The notes: generated by a model from the letters alone, not told the origin. A DNA stretch of 64,000 nt from Tenacibaculum sp. SZ-18 (GCF_002813915.1 NZ_CP019335.1:3207777-3271776), one strand, 5' to 3'. Shown: positions 9,595 through 16,956, counted from the first letter of the stretch. Numbers and translations: made by a program.

Positions 9595-9954
9595 ATGAAA
9601 AAACGAATATTATTCCTCTTTATTTTGAGCATTTTTGTTATGAGTTGTGGCTACAAAAAAAACCAAGTAGATAAAACCAATGAGGTTCAACAAGAGGTAA
9701 AAAAAGAAAACATTGTTGGAGGATGGACTTCTATTGATGTAGACGATAAAGTAAAAGAAATGGCGGCTTTTGTTACAGAAAGCAAAGAATTAGGGAGTAA
9801 GATTGAAAAAATTACAGATGCCAGTTCTCAAATTGTGAGTGGAAAAAATTACCGATTTAAATTACATCTTGAAAATGGTGAAGTTTGGAACAGTCAAGTT
9901 TATGAAAACTTACAAAATGAAAAACAAGTAACTAAATTCGAAAAAATAAATTAA
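9595..9954 (+). CDS. lipoprotein with cystatin-like domain
   Basis: 119 aa from the ATG at 9595, which directly opens a signal peptide with lipobox FVMSC. After a charged linker the domain reads VGGWTSIDVDDKVKEMAAFV, then a helix, then SQIVSGKNYRFKLHL and GEVWNSQVYENL. This matches the cystatin fold: an N-terminal Gly-Gly, the first hairpin QxVxG (QIVSG) and a following strand. Cystatins inhibit papain-type cysteine proteases. Here the protein would sit in the envelope and could guard against secreted or foreign proteases (inference). Bacterial cystatin-like lipoproteins exist but are uncommon. Confidence 0.7.
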   Translation: MKKRILFLFILSIFVMSCGYKKNQVDKTNEVQQEVKKENIVGGWTSIDVDDKVKEMAAFVTESKELGSKIEKITDASSQIVSGKNYRFKLHLENGEVWNSQVYENLQNEKQVTKFEKIN

Positions 9955-10140
9955 TGCAAAGCTTCTTATAATTTTTTCTTATTCTAAAAGCCTTTACACG
10001 ATAAATAAAAACATTAAGCTTAACAAATATTTTATTTTTTTGAGTTATAATGATATTTTCTATTTAATACACCGTTAAATTTATAATTGATGTAGCTTTA
10101 ATAAACCAACTCTTTGACAAATTATAACTATTTAAAAATC

Positions 10141-10875
10141 ATGTCACAAAAATTAAAATTATTTTTCGCTGTTTTTTTTAGCACATCCTGCTTTTTATTT
10201 AGCCAAGATGATACTCAAACAGTGGATGCATCGAAACCAACAAATTTATATACTCAAATTAATGGAGCACTGGAATATCAAAGCCATGAAAACGGAGGTG
10301 ACTTGTACGGATTAAGAGTAAATGTTCAATACGCGTTTGATGCAGATAATTTATTACTACTGGAAGTGCCATTTTTATATAATGATGCTAGTAATAAATT
10401 CGGTATTTCAGACTTAAGAATTCGTTATTTTCATGCTTTAAAGCGAAATATAACAAAAAGACTTATTGCTATTGCCCCTTATGCTGACATAACAGTTCCT
10501 ACAGGTTCCTTTGAGAATGGTTTGGGAGGTAATGTTTGGTCTCTTTCTGCGGGAGTAGTTGCGGGTTATGTAGTTTCACCAAAAATTGCAATGTTTCCTG
10601 GAGCTGGTATTGTTCATATCACTGAACCTTCTGACTTTGATGGCGCCTCACAAACAGGTGTAAATTTTCAAACGAATATGAGTATCAGTTTTAACTCACG
10701 GGCTTTTCTATTTGTAAATCCTATTGTAACATTTTTATCTAATACCGTTTGGTCAGGAGAATTTAATTTTAACTATATGATAAAACCTAATAAATTTAAG
10801 GTAAACATTGGTTACTTACCCAATTTTACAGGGAATATTCATACGTTCAGATTAGGCGGAACTATCTTCTTATAA
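10141..10875 (+). CDS. outer-membrane beta-barrel-like protein
   Basis: 244 aa from ATG 10141; an upstream ATG at 10114 would add nine residues in front of the signal peptide. After the signal (ending near CFLFSQ) the sequence alternates aromatic and polar residues, with many short strands: LYGLRVNVQYAF, LLLLEVPFLY, FGISDLRIRYFHAL, IAPYADITVPTG and FRLGGTIFL ending in a hydrophobic residue. This resembles the transporter/phenol-degradation MetA-like barrel group. Function is unknown. It lies 14 bp upstream of the next lipoprotein gene, so they are likely co-transcribed. Confidence 0.75.
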   Translation: MSQKLKLFFAVFFSTSCFLFSQDDTQTVDASKPTNLYTQINGALEYQSHENGGDLYGLRVNVQYAFDADNLLLLEVPFLYNDASNKFGISDLRIRYFHALKRNITKRLIAIAPYADITVPTGSFENGLGGNVWSLSAGVVAGYVVSPKIAMFPGAGIVHITEPSDFDGASQTGVNFQTNMSISFNSRAFLFVNPIVTFLSNTVWSGEFNFNYMIKPNKFKVNIGYLPNFTGNIHTFRLGGTIFL

Positions 10876-10889
10876 ACAAATCAATCATT

Positions 10890-11543
10890 ATGAAAAAAAT
10901 AAAATTTCTAAATATAATATTTTACGTTTTCGCGATTATATCCATAACTGGATGTGCTCCTTCCATGCAATATACTTGGTCTAAGGAAGGTTTTACTGGA
11001 AAAAAATTTAAAAAAATAGCGGTTATCGTTGTTAGTAAAGATTATGAAGTAAGAAGTAGAGTAGAATCTAAAATTGCACAAGATTTAGCAAGTGAAGGTT
11101 TTGAAGTGGTCAAAGGAATTTCTTTTTTAGGACCTGATGCTCCCAAGGAAAACTGGGAAACAAAAAAAATAGGTGAAAAACTTCGATTCTTAGGCGTTGA
11201 CGGGGCCATTGGGGTTACTTTGGTAAATATTCGAGATAAAACAGAATTAATAGGAGGTGACTCATATTTATATCCAAGTGGTTATTACAGATATGGTAGG
11301 TATATTTACACTACATACGATAGAGTTTACAATCCTTCATATTACAAAGACGTAAAAGAATATATTGTGGAATCAAATTTATATGACGTAGAAATTACTT
11401 CTAGCAAGGAAAAAGCACTTCTTTGGAAAGGACAATCTGCAGTACATGATCCAACAAGTATTCAAAGTGGAGCCAAGACCTATGCGGATAATTTAACCCA
11501 GTATTTAGTTAAAAATAAAATCATTATCCCAGAATTAAAATAG
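10890..11543 (+). CDS. lipoprotein of unknown function (DUF4136-like)
   Basis: 217 aa. The signal peptide ends at SITGC. The mature domain starts with a strand-rich KKIAVIVVSKDYEVRSRVESKIAQDL and then LRFLGVDGAIGVTLVNI, reminiscent of DUF4136/TolB-N-like periplasmic lipoproteins that form a small alpha/beta sandwich. A tyrosine-rich insert (YPSGYYRYGRYIYTTYDRVY) follows. It is the second gene after the beta-barrel protein, 14 bp away, which suggests an outer-membrane-associated partner role. The family call is tentative. Confidence 0.65.
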   Translation: MKKIKFLNIIFYVFAIISITGCAPSMQYTWSKEGFTGKKFKKIAVIVVSKDYEVRSRVESKIAQDLASEGFEVVKGISFLGPDAPKENWETKKIGEKLRFLGVDGAIGVTLVNIRDKTELIGGDSYLYPSGYYRYGRYIYTTYDRVYNPSYYKDVKEYIVESNLYDVEITSSKEKALLWKGQSAVHDPTSIQSGAKTYADNLTQYLVKNKIIIPELK

Positions 11544-11686
11544 GACGTTAATAGGTATAATTTTAACCTTTTAATATACAATTAGTTTTGTAGAAATACA
11601 CAAATCAGCAAAACATTTAATTTACGATTAGATTATTAGTTTTACTGTCGCTTAAGAGTTTTGGTGGCATTAATTATATGTAAAAG

Positions 11687-12832
11687 ATGTTAGCGCATAA
11701 GCCAAGTAGATTTTTTCTTTGGATAGTTATTACTTTTCTTTTCCTATACTCTTGCTCTTTGATTAAAATAGAAAGTGAGCAAATTCCTCTTGGGGAAAAG
11801 GATTTGGGGATACGATTGCTAACCCAAGCTCTAGTAATAGAGGTTTCGGATAGAGTAGAATTTACAGCAGATAGCTTACTGAAAACAACACGGAAAACCA
11901 ATGATAAGATAGATTTAGTTCGTTGGAAATTATATGTAACGTCTGGCTTACGTAAAACAGGGTTTCAAACGTTACCAAAACTTGCTTTAGCAGACACTTG
12001 GAGTTATTTAGAAAAGGTTCAAGATTACTACCAGGAAAAGTCTATACAAAATAGTATTAATGACTCAATCATCGATAGAGTTAATTTGATTAATGTTGAA
12101 CGCATTAGAAATATTGCTCGAAAAAATCTTAGTGAAAAACAATTTTTAGCACTTGAAGAGTTAGTTATAAACCATAATAAGTCTTACACTCTCAACAATG
12201 GTAATAAGCCTTATTACAAATCACTGAAAAGTGATTTTGAAGCTTACTTAAACGCTACAGATAGTGCTTCAATCAAAACAGTTGGTACATTATCTGAGGT
12301 AGTTTCAGACTTAACGAATAGGATGGACTATGCAAGCGTACTTGCCTCAAAACAATTAAAATGGAATACAGAATTACTTCTAATTGAAAATGGTTTAGAC
12401 TCATTAACGGTTGACTCTTTAAAAACTAATATCAATAGAAAATTAGAAAAATTAATTATTATAGCAGAAAACTCACCAGAAAAATTAGACTCAGTTTTAA
12501 TTAATTTTAAAAATGAAATTATTCCTTTATTCGATAAACTTAATTATACTTTTGATTCTTCTGTTAGTACTTTAGTTAATGAAAGACATATGTGGGATAG
12601 CATTTTTGCGAGAGAGAGAAATGCTTATTATACTATTTATTTAAAAGAAAGAGAAAGTATTAAGAGCGAAATCAAAACAATATCTGATAAAGCTGTTAAT
12701 GATACAATGGGCCATATCAGAAAGATTATAAATGATGTTTTCATTTATTTACTTCTTATAATTATACTGATATTATTCATTCCTTTTGGTCTTGGTTACT
12801 TTTTTGGAAAAAAAATAAATGGTAAAAAATAG
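11687..12832 (+). CDS. lipoprotein-like protein with C-terminal membrane helix, unknown
   Basis: 381 aa. An N-terminal hydrophobic stretch ends in LYSC (possible lipobox), followed by a long helical, Lys/Glu/Asn-rich region with probable coiled coil. A strong C-terminal transmembrane helix (FIYLLLIIILILFIPFGLGYFFG) is followed by a Lys-rich tail KKINGKK. If the N-terminal Cys is lipidated, the protein would span from one membrane to another leaflet. I do not recognise a family. It converges on the SPFH gene across the hairpin at 12943-12976. Confidence 0.65.
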   Translation: MLAHKPSRFFLWIVITFLFLYSCSLIKIESEQIPLGEKDLGIRLLTQALVIEVSDRVEFTADSLLKTTRKTNDKIDLVRWKLYVTSGLRKTGFQTLPKLALADTWSYLEKVQDYYQEKSIQNSINDSIIDRVNLINVERIRNIARKNLSEKQFLALEELVINHNKSYTLNNGNKPYYKSLKSDFEAYLNATDSASIKTVGTLSEVVSDLTNRMDYASVLASKQLKWNTELLLIENGLDSLTVDSLKTNINRKLEKLIIIAENSPEKLDSVLINFKNEIIPLFDKLNYTFDSSVSTLVNERHMWDSIFARERNAYYTIYLKERESIKSEIKTISDKAVNDTMGHIRKIINDVFIYLLLIIILILFIPFGLGYFFGKKINGKK

Positions 12833-12942
12833 GTTAAATTTGATTCTATTTAAAAGTTGTTAATGATAATACTCTAGATAAATGGCAAATATTTTCAATT
12901 TCTATAAGTAACTACAACTTCAGATTTACATCACAAAATATA

Positions 12943-12976
12943 CTCGTTGAGATAGGATAAACACTATCTCAACGAG
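12943..12976. terminator. hairpin between convergent genes
   Basis: A perfect 13-bp stem, CTCGTTGAGATAG (12943-12955) with its complement at 12964-12976, and an 8-nt loop. It lies between the stops at 12832 (plus) and 13009 (minus). T-tracts on both sides are weak, so it may be a bidirectional terminator or an mRNA end protector. Confidence 0.6.
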
Positions 12977-13008
12977 ATTACATTTATTAATAAAATACCT
13001 TAACAATC

Positions 13009-14115
13009 TTAGCTAAGTTTATTTGCCGTGAATATGTCTTTCAACTGTTTCACCATATTGCCATTTCCAGAAACTGTTATTTCCCCAATTTTATCGGCAA
13101 TTTTTTCAACATACTCCATTTCTTTTAACTTAAACAACATTTCATTGTCTTCCATTAATTTAGCTGTATTCAATAAGCTTCTTGTTGAAGCAGTTTCTTC
13201 TCTTCTAGTAATAATGTTGGCTTGCGCTCTTTTTTGTGCAACTAATACTTGATTCATGATATCTTTCATGTCTCCAGTTAAAATCACATCTCTAATTCCG
13301 CAGTTAATTACCTTCACACCTAATTGACTCGCTTCTTTAGACACTTGATCAAACACTGCTGTTGCAATGTTTTCCTTTTTCTCTAACAATTCATCTAAAG
13401 TATAAGTACCAACATAAGTTCGTAAGGCTAATTGCATCAATATATATAATTGCTTTTCAAAGTCTTTATTTTCTAAAAGTGCTTTTTCAATATTTGTAAC
13501 TTTATACTGCGTAAAAAAGTTAATCCTAATATTTGCTTTGTCTTTTGTCAATAATTCTTGACCTGCAATTTCCATTTGCAACTGTCTTGTATCTGCCTTT
13601 GCAATTTTGATAGTAGTATCATTTCTCCAGAATCTGTAAGTTCCCCCAGTTAAGGTTTTCGTATACACATCATTTACTAACATTACTGCTTTTTCATAAG
13701 CGGCTACTTCAAATACTCTGATATATTTTGACAATTCATAATTTTTAAACAATGATTTCTCAATATTTTCCGTGATATCAATTTTACTTAAATCAACTCT
13801 TTTGAATTTTCTGTTCACCAAACCTTTCCAATACACATATCTACCGGCTTGTAAAGTAGTTTTGAAGTTATTGTTTTCATAAACCAGTACTAACTCATTA
13901 TCATCGACTTCAACAAGTTCTAACATATTAGCTAAAACCTTATCTTTTAATAAAATTTCTAATGCTACTGTTGTTCTAAATTCTTGAGTTAAATCGTACA
14001 TAACTACATTTTGGTTTAAAAACAACCAGTGCTTTCCTTGTGTAATTACTTTTTGGTAGTCTCCGCCTTTGAAAACTAATCCTACTTTTCCTGCATTAAT
14101 TCTTACTCTTTTCAT
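13009..14115 (-). CDS. SPFH/band-7 (slipin-like) protein of the RNA-repair island
   Basis: 368 aa. No transmembrane helix is visible at the N-terminus (MKRVRINAGKVGLVF), unlike membrane slipins. A long N-terminal beta-rich part carries repeated YxxGLVxRxFKxVD-like segments. The SPFH core follows: RINFFTQYKVTNIEKALL, LALRTYVGTYTLDELL, VFDQVSKEASQLGVKVINCGIRDVIL, then a helical stretch (QVLVAQKRAQANIITRREETASTRSLLN). SPFH modules form oligomeric scaffolds. This subtype has been reported in RNA-repair loci together with tRNA-like RNAs, and here exactly such RNAs lie 300 bp upstream on the same strand. Its likely role is to scaffold ligase and RNA (inference). Confidence 0.85.
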   Translation of the reverse strand: MKRVRINAGKVGLVFKGGDYQKVITQGKHWLFLNQNVVMYDLTQEFRTTVALEILLKDKVLANMLELVEVDDNELVLVYENNNFKTTLQAGRYVYWKGLVNRKFKRVDLSKIDITENIEKSLFKNYELSKYIRVFEVAAYEKAVMLVNDVYTKTLTGGTYRFWRNDTTIKIAKADTRQLQMEIAGQELLTKDKANIRINFFTQYKVTNIEKALLENKDFEKQLYILMQLALRTYVGTYTLDELLEKKENIATAVFDQVSKEASQLGVKVINCGIRDVILTGDMKDIMNQVLVAQKRAQANIITRREETASTRSLLNTAKLMEDNEMLFKLKEMEYVEKIADKIGEITVSGNGNMVKQLKDIFTANKLS

Positions 14116-14432
14116 TTCTCTAGTTTTATTTTTTTTGGTTTTAGTGAATACTAAAAAATTCTAATTTAATTTTTATAAAAAGAGATATGTCTAAATGCTT
14201 TTCAAAGCACGGAAATAAACAATCTAAAAAAAGGCTATAATTCGTTTTTAAAAATGGATTGAAATCTAAATTGACTTCAACTGATTTGTAAAAAGTTATT
14301 ACTTTCTAGTTTTAGTATTGAACATCTCAAGGTTCTTATCAAAGTGTTCATTTAAGAACTCATTCAGAACATACCAACTTTCTTTACTAACATCAGTTTT
14401 ACAAGATGATGAGCTTTGGTGACTTTACTTAA
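14116..14432 (-). other. leader region between tRNA-like RNAs and the SPFH gene
   Basis: About 317 bp with no ORF. It contains small hairpin potential, for example GCTTT/AAAGC near 14197-14208 and GTTCTT/AAGAAC near 14333-14358. It is probably the 5' leader of the SPFH mRNA, which may be processed away from the upstream tRNA-like RNAs. Confidence 0.4.
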
Positions 14433-14548
14433 GTCTAAGATCGGAGTCGAACCGATTCGCCGTTAGGCTTACCTCAATTACCAGATTTTCAGTCTAGCGC
14501 GTCTACCATTTCGCCATATCCTTTTGGGATAGCGGGATTCGAACCCAC
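14433..14548 (-). ncRNA. tRNA-like element II: T-arm joined to a tRNA-Leu-like body with GAA anticodon
   Basis: Reading the minus strand: T-arm (stem 14548-14544 with 14536-14532, loop TTCGAAT), then TATCC/GGATA forming a 5-bp hairpin with a 5-nt loop (14531-14517) in place of an open acceptor end. A D-arm (GCG/CGC, AAATGGTAGA loop), a full anticodon arm CTAGA-CTGAAAA-TCTGG (14497-14481), a long variable region and another T-arm (14456-14440) follow. The D and anticodon arms look like tRNA-Leu(UAA), but the anticodon reads GAA. The outer 7-nt segments that should form an acceptor stem do not pair, and no CCA follows, so it is not a normal tRNA. Confidence 0.6.
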
Positions 14549-14657
14549 ACAATTAAAAAATCTATCGTTCTAACCAACTGAACTACATAAACAATGTTTA
14601 TGACGGGATTCGAACCCGTGACCTATAGGTTGTGTGATTATTTTTTGGGTAATAATC
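14546..14657 (-). ncRNA. tRNA-like element I: circularly permuted cloverleaf
   Basis: In minus-strand order: a hairpin GATTATT/AATAATC (14657-14636), CACACAA, anticodon-stem 3' strand CTAT (14628-14625) and a 5-nt variable loop AGGTC. Next come a T-arm (ACGGG/CCCGT, 14619-14603) and acceptor 3' strand CATAAAC. A 3-nt loop ATT leads into acceptor 5' strand GTTTATG (all seven pairs), TA, D-arm GTTC-9 nt-GAAC (14583-14567), G, anticodon-stem 5' strand ATAG, TTTTTTAA and TTGTGTG. The last segment pairs with the initial CACACAA (7 bp). All tRNA linker lengths are canonical, yet the chain starts and ends in the anticodon loop and the acceptor end is closed. Confidence 0.65.
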
Positions 14658-14690
14658 GAAACCTTCAAATCAAGTTGCATATACAAAAGC

Positions 14691-14725
14691 GAATACAAAT
14701 TTTGCACGATTGTATACAATGGTGT
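14691..14725 (-). promoter_or_regulatory. possible promoter of the tRNA-like RNAs
   Basis: On the minus strand an AAAATTTG box (one mismatch to TAnnTTTG) lies just upstream of the tRNA-like array. It is preceded by the perfect 12-bp palindrome ATTGTATACAAT (14709-14720). Suggestive only. Confidence 0.35.
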
Positions 14726-14789
14726 TATACAGAAACACGCAACAAGACTCGTTTGATATTTTAAATATTTTAATGAACTCTTTTAATTT

Positions 14790-14826
14790 GCCTCATCATA
14801 ATCCATTTGTTATGATGAGGCTTTTT
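14790..14826 (+). terminator. hairpin with plus-strand T-run inside the tRNA-like leader
   Basis: A perfect 12-bp stem GCCTCATCATAA (14790-14801) with its complement 14810-14821, followed on the plus strand by CTTTTTCTTTTTC. It looks like a plus-strand terminator, although no plus-strand gene is apparent before it. Alternatively it is a structured 5' element of the minus-strand transcript starting near 14873. Confidence 0.55.
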
Positions 14827-14870
14827 CTTTTTCTACTTTCGCTTTTTCAAGCTTTTTTCTTCCTCTTTTT

Positions 14871-14930
14871 CATAATTACACTGCAAATATTTTACACTAT
14901 TGCGCATTGTTTTTGCGTAGTGAAAATTAT
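14871..14930 (-). promoter_or_regulatory. promoter/operator element, copy A (tRNA-like RNAs and SPFH gene)
   Basis: About 51 of 60 bases match 28451-28510. On the minus strand it has a -7-like AATATTTG (14891-14884) followed by CAGTGT, and upstream the conserved half-site GCGCAAT with an interrupted inverted repeat (CACTA at 14895-14899, TAGTG at 14918-14922). It begins at the stop of the TPR gene and points into the tRNA-like/SPFH block. The match to copy B implies a shared regulator. Confidence 0.65.
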
Positions 14931-15454
14931 TTTTTCTTTTTCTTTTCTTTTTTACCTTTTTCTTTCTTTTTCTCTTTAGACATCTTCCCTTTTACACGTT
15001 CCTTTTCTTGATCAATCGTATATAAATAGTCGTTATTATAAGTAACTCGCTTCGCTTCTTTTAAAGCTTTCAACGCTTTTTTATATTCTCCACATTTTTC
15101 TAAATACTGCGATTTCTTTACGTATAAAACTCCTTTGTCTGCGCCTTTAACTGTTAATGCAAAATCAATTAATCTCTCCGCTTCTTGATTGTCATCATTC
15201 CAAAGCAATACGTTAATGTAATGTGGATATACATGAAAAGCATTTATGTTTTCTGTGATTGCCTCTGCATAATATTCCTTAGCTTTTTCAAAATCATGTA
15301 AACGTTCTGCATAAATTCTTCCCATTAAACATAAAGCCATAACATTTTTTTCATCATATGCTAAAGCATAAGTTAACGCTTCTATTGCTTCTTCTAATTC
15401 ATATGGATATGCATCCAATGCTTTAAAAATATAATTATTCGTTAGTGTTTTCAT
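14927..15454 (-). CDS. TPR-like protein with Lys-rich tail
   Basis: 175 aa. Residues about 20-140 form three to four TPR-like helical pairs (ALTYALAYDEKNVMALCLMGRIYAE, KAKEYYAEAI, EYKKALKALKEAKRVT). The last 20 residues are almost only Lys and Glu (KKKEKGKKEKKKKK), a plausible nucleic-acid-binding or ribosome-binding tail. The gene lies between prfH and the tRNA-like array on the same strand. A scaffold or RNA-tethering role in the repair island is inferred from context; no specific family is recognised. Confidence 0.75.
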   Translation of the reverse strand: MKTLTNNYIFKALDAYPYELEEAIEALTYALAYDEKNVMALCLMGRIYAERLHDFEKAKEYYAEAITENINAFHVYPHYINVLLWNDDNQEAERLIDFALTVKGADKGVLYVKKSQYLEKCGEYKKALKALKEAKRVTYNNDYLYTIDQEKERVKGKMSKEKKKEKGKKEKKKKK

Positions 15455-15475
15455 TTTAGTTTAATTCTTACCAAA

Positions 15476-15582
15476 CGTCATTGCGAGTGAAACGAAGCAA
15501 TTTGTTACTTTCTAAACTAAGTTCAGGATTAAACAAGCAGATTACTTCATCTCTTCACTTTGTTTTGTTCATCGTAATGACG
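15476..15582. repeat. REP-like inverted-repeat element, copy 1
   Basis: Starts CGTCATTGCGAGTGAAACG and ends CGTAATGACG, with the two ends complementary over about 25 bases and a short unique centre. This is the widespread GTCATTGCGAG...GTAATGAC type of intergenic hairpin repeat. Related copies lie at 16858-16956 and 24149-24221. Confidence 0.75.
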
Positions 15583-15590
15583 AGTTTTTA

Positions 15591-16283
15591 TTAGTTTAAT
15601 TCTTTTCGCAAATCACTTTTTAATTGACCGCGTTTTGATTTATAATTTTTCTTTTTCTTCTGAATTTTAAAATCTATTCCAGTAAATATTTGAACTGGAT
15701 TACCTCTTTCTAAATTCAAATGATTTTCCCATTCGTCTTGAATATTCTTTTGCAATTGCTGAATATTATAGTTTGCCAACTGTTCTTTTAATCGATGAAT
15801 CGCTAACTTTTTATTTTGATGTTGCGATCTACTTTCTGAAACTAGCACTTGTACTCCTGTTGGAATGTGTTTTGCTCGAACTGCAGAACTCACTTTATTT
15901 ACATGTTGACCACCAGGTCCAGAACTACGAATTGCCTGAAACTCTATATCTCTCTCAAAAACTTCTAAAGTCTTCAACTCTTTTAATTCAAAACAACCGA
16001 TAAACCAATTTTTACGTTTATGGTACTTTCTAAAAGTTGATTTTCCAATCCACTGAATTGTTCCTAACCAATCTTTTAAAAAGAGTGTTAGATTTTGACC
16101 TTTAAGTTGTAATGAAACAGATTGAACTGTTCCGTTCTCAACTCCTTTTTCTTGATGCAGAATAGTATATGATATTCCCACATTCGAACTATTTTTAATG
16201 AACGTTTTTAAAACTTTTGCAACCACCCAAGTACATTCTACTGGACCACGCCCTGCTGTAAACTGAATTGTTTTTGTTTCCAT
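15591..16283 (-). CDS. prfH: peptide chain release factor H (PrfH)
   Basis: 230 aa, shorter than RF1/RF2 (about 360). It keeps the peptidyl-tRNA hydrolysis motif GGQ (residues 124-126, in SSGPGGQHVNK) and the following SSAVRAKHIPTGVQV typical of the class I release-factor core. The codon-recognition superdomain is replaced by a short N-terminal region (FTAGRGPVECTWVVAKVL). PrfH releases peptides from ribosomes with a cleaved decoding centre, and RtcB2 reseals the 16S rRNA. rtcB lies upstream on the same strand (17251-18642), with a nucleotidyltransferase gene 8 bp upstream. This pairing is well established, and the association with ribosome repair is firm. Confidence 0.92.
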   Translation of the reverse strand: METKTIQFTAGRGPVECTWVVAKVLKTFIKNSSNVGISYTILHQEKGVENGTVQSVSLQLKGQNLTLFLKDWLGTIQWIGKSTFRKYHKRKNWFIGCFELKELKTLEVFERDIEFQAIRSSGPGGQHVNKVSSAVRAKHIPTGVQVLVSESRSQHQNKKLAIHRLKEQLANYNIQQLQKNIQDEWENHLNLERGNPVQIFTGIDFKIQKKKKNYKSKRGQLKSDLRKELN

Positions 16284-16291
16284 GTTGTAAG

Positions 16292-16843
16292 CTATCCTTC
16301 TAAAGGATTTTTTGATAACAATGGATTACCAACTGGATTTTTATGTTCCGATAATAATTGTAATGCTCCTTTTACCGCCCAACATTTATCACTTGAATGA
16401 ATGTTTGAATAGAAACTCAATAAGGTTTGTGGATCAACCACATTCCATCCATTCACTTCTATAGTCTTAAGCGATTTTGATTCAAAAAAATCGATGGTAA
16501 TTCTTACTTCTCTTCCAATATCTAACCATTCTACTTTTTCGTATCGTCTAAAGTTTTCATCACTTTGTAGTTTATCGTATCTCGTCCAAACTTTTTGAAA
16601 TCCTTCTTCCAATAAAATCTGCATTACGATTCCTACATTCTTCGGATTCACAAAAATGTCTATGTCTTTATGATCATGAGCATGTTTATATTCTTTATGA
16701 TTCATTTCTGACATAAAATGCCATGCCCATCCTCCAGAAACAATAATCCATTGCTTTAATTTTTCTAATATTTTTAAGCCTAATTCTATACGGTAATCAG
16801 GCCATAATTCTCCGTATCTTTTTGTGTTATGATATGCTCCCAT
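16292..16843 (-). CDS. nucleotidyltransferase-fold protein linked to prfH
   Basis: 183 aa. The core has SGGWAWHFM (GG at 37-38) followed by HDHKDIDIFV, giving the Dx D pair D60 and D62 of an aminoglycoside/LinA-like nucleotidyltransferase, then EWLDIGREVRITIDFF with a third acidic residue. It could add nucleotides to cleaved RNA ends or modify another substrate; a novel nucleotidyltransferase recurrently associated with RNA ligases has been described. It precedes prfH by 8 bp. A repeat-filled gap of about 400 bp separates it from rtcB. Confidence 0.8.
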   Translation of the reverse strand: MGAYHNTKRYGELWPDYRIELGLKILEKLKQWIIVSGGWAWHFMSEMNHKEYKHAHDHKDIDIFVNPKNVGIVMQILLEEGFQKVWTRYDKLQSDENFRRYEKVEWLDIGREVRITIDFFESKSLKTIEVNGWNVVDPQTLLSFYSNIHSSDKCWAVKGALQLLSEHKNPVGNPLLSKNPLEG

Positions 16844-16857
16844 AGTATTTTATTTTT

Positions 16858-16956
16858 GTCATTGCGAGTGAAATGGAACAATCTGTTTATTTAACACTGA
16901 AATTAATTCAGCATATACAATAGATTCCTTCAGTCCTTTCCTCCTTCGGAATGACG
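16858..16956. repeat. REP-like inverted-repeat element, copy 2
   Basis: Begins GTCATTGCGAGTGAAATGG and ends CCTTCGGAATGAC, with terminal complementarity as in copy 1 at 15476-15582. It lies directly upstream of the 16292-16843 gene. Confidence 0.7.

Noticed and set aside
14433..14665. Three ordinary tRNA genes (Phe, an elongator-like and a third)
   Set aside because: All three T-arms look canonical, but no element forms an acceptor stem with its own 5' side, one lacks a variable loop and one lacks a D-arm in the usual place. The permuted pairing explains the sequence better.
14546..14665. Permuted two-piece tmRNA
   Set aside because: The D-arm is a normal tRNA D-arm, the anticodon stem closes at the ends, and no tag-peptide frame is present.
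14710..14979. 89-aa ORF on the plus strand
   Set aside because: Phe/Leu-only composition, antisense to the Lys-rich end of the TPR gene, and interrupted by the hairpin at 14790-14826.
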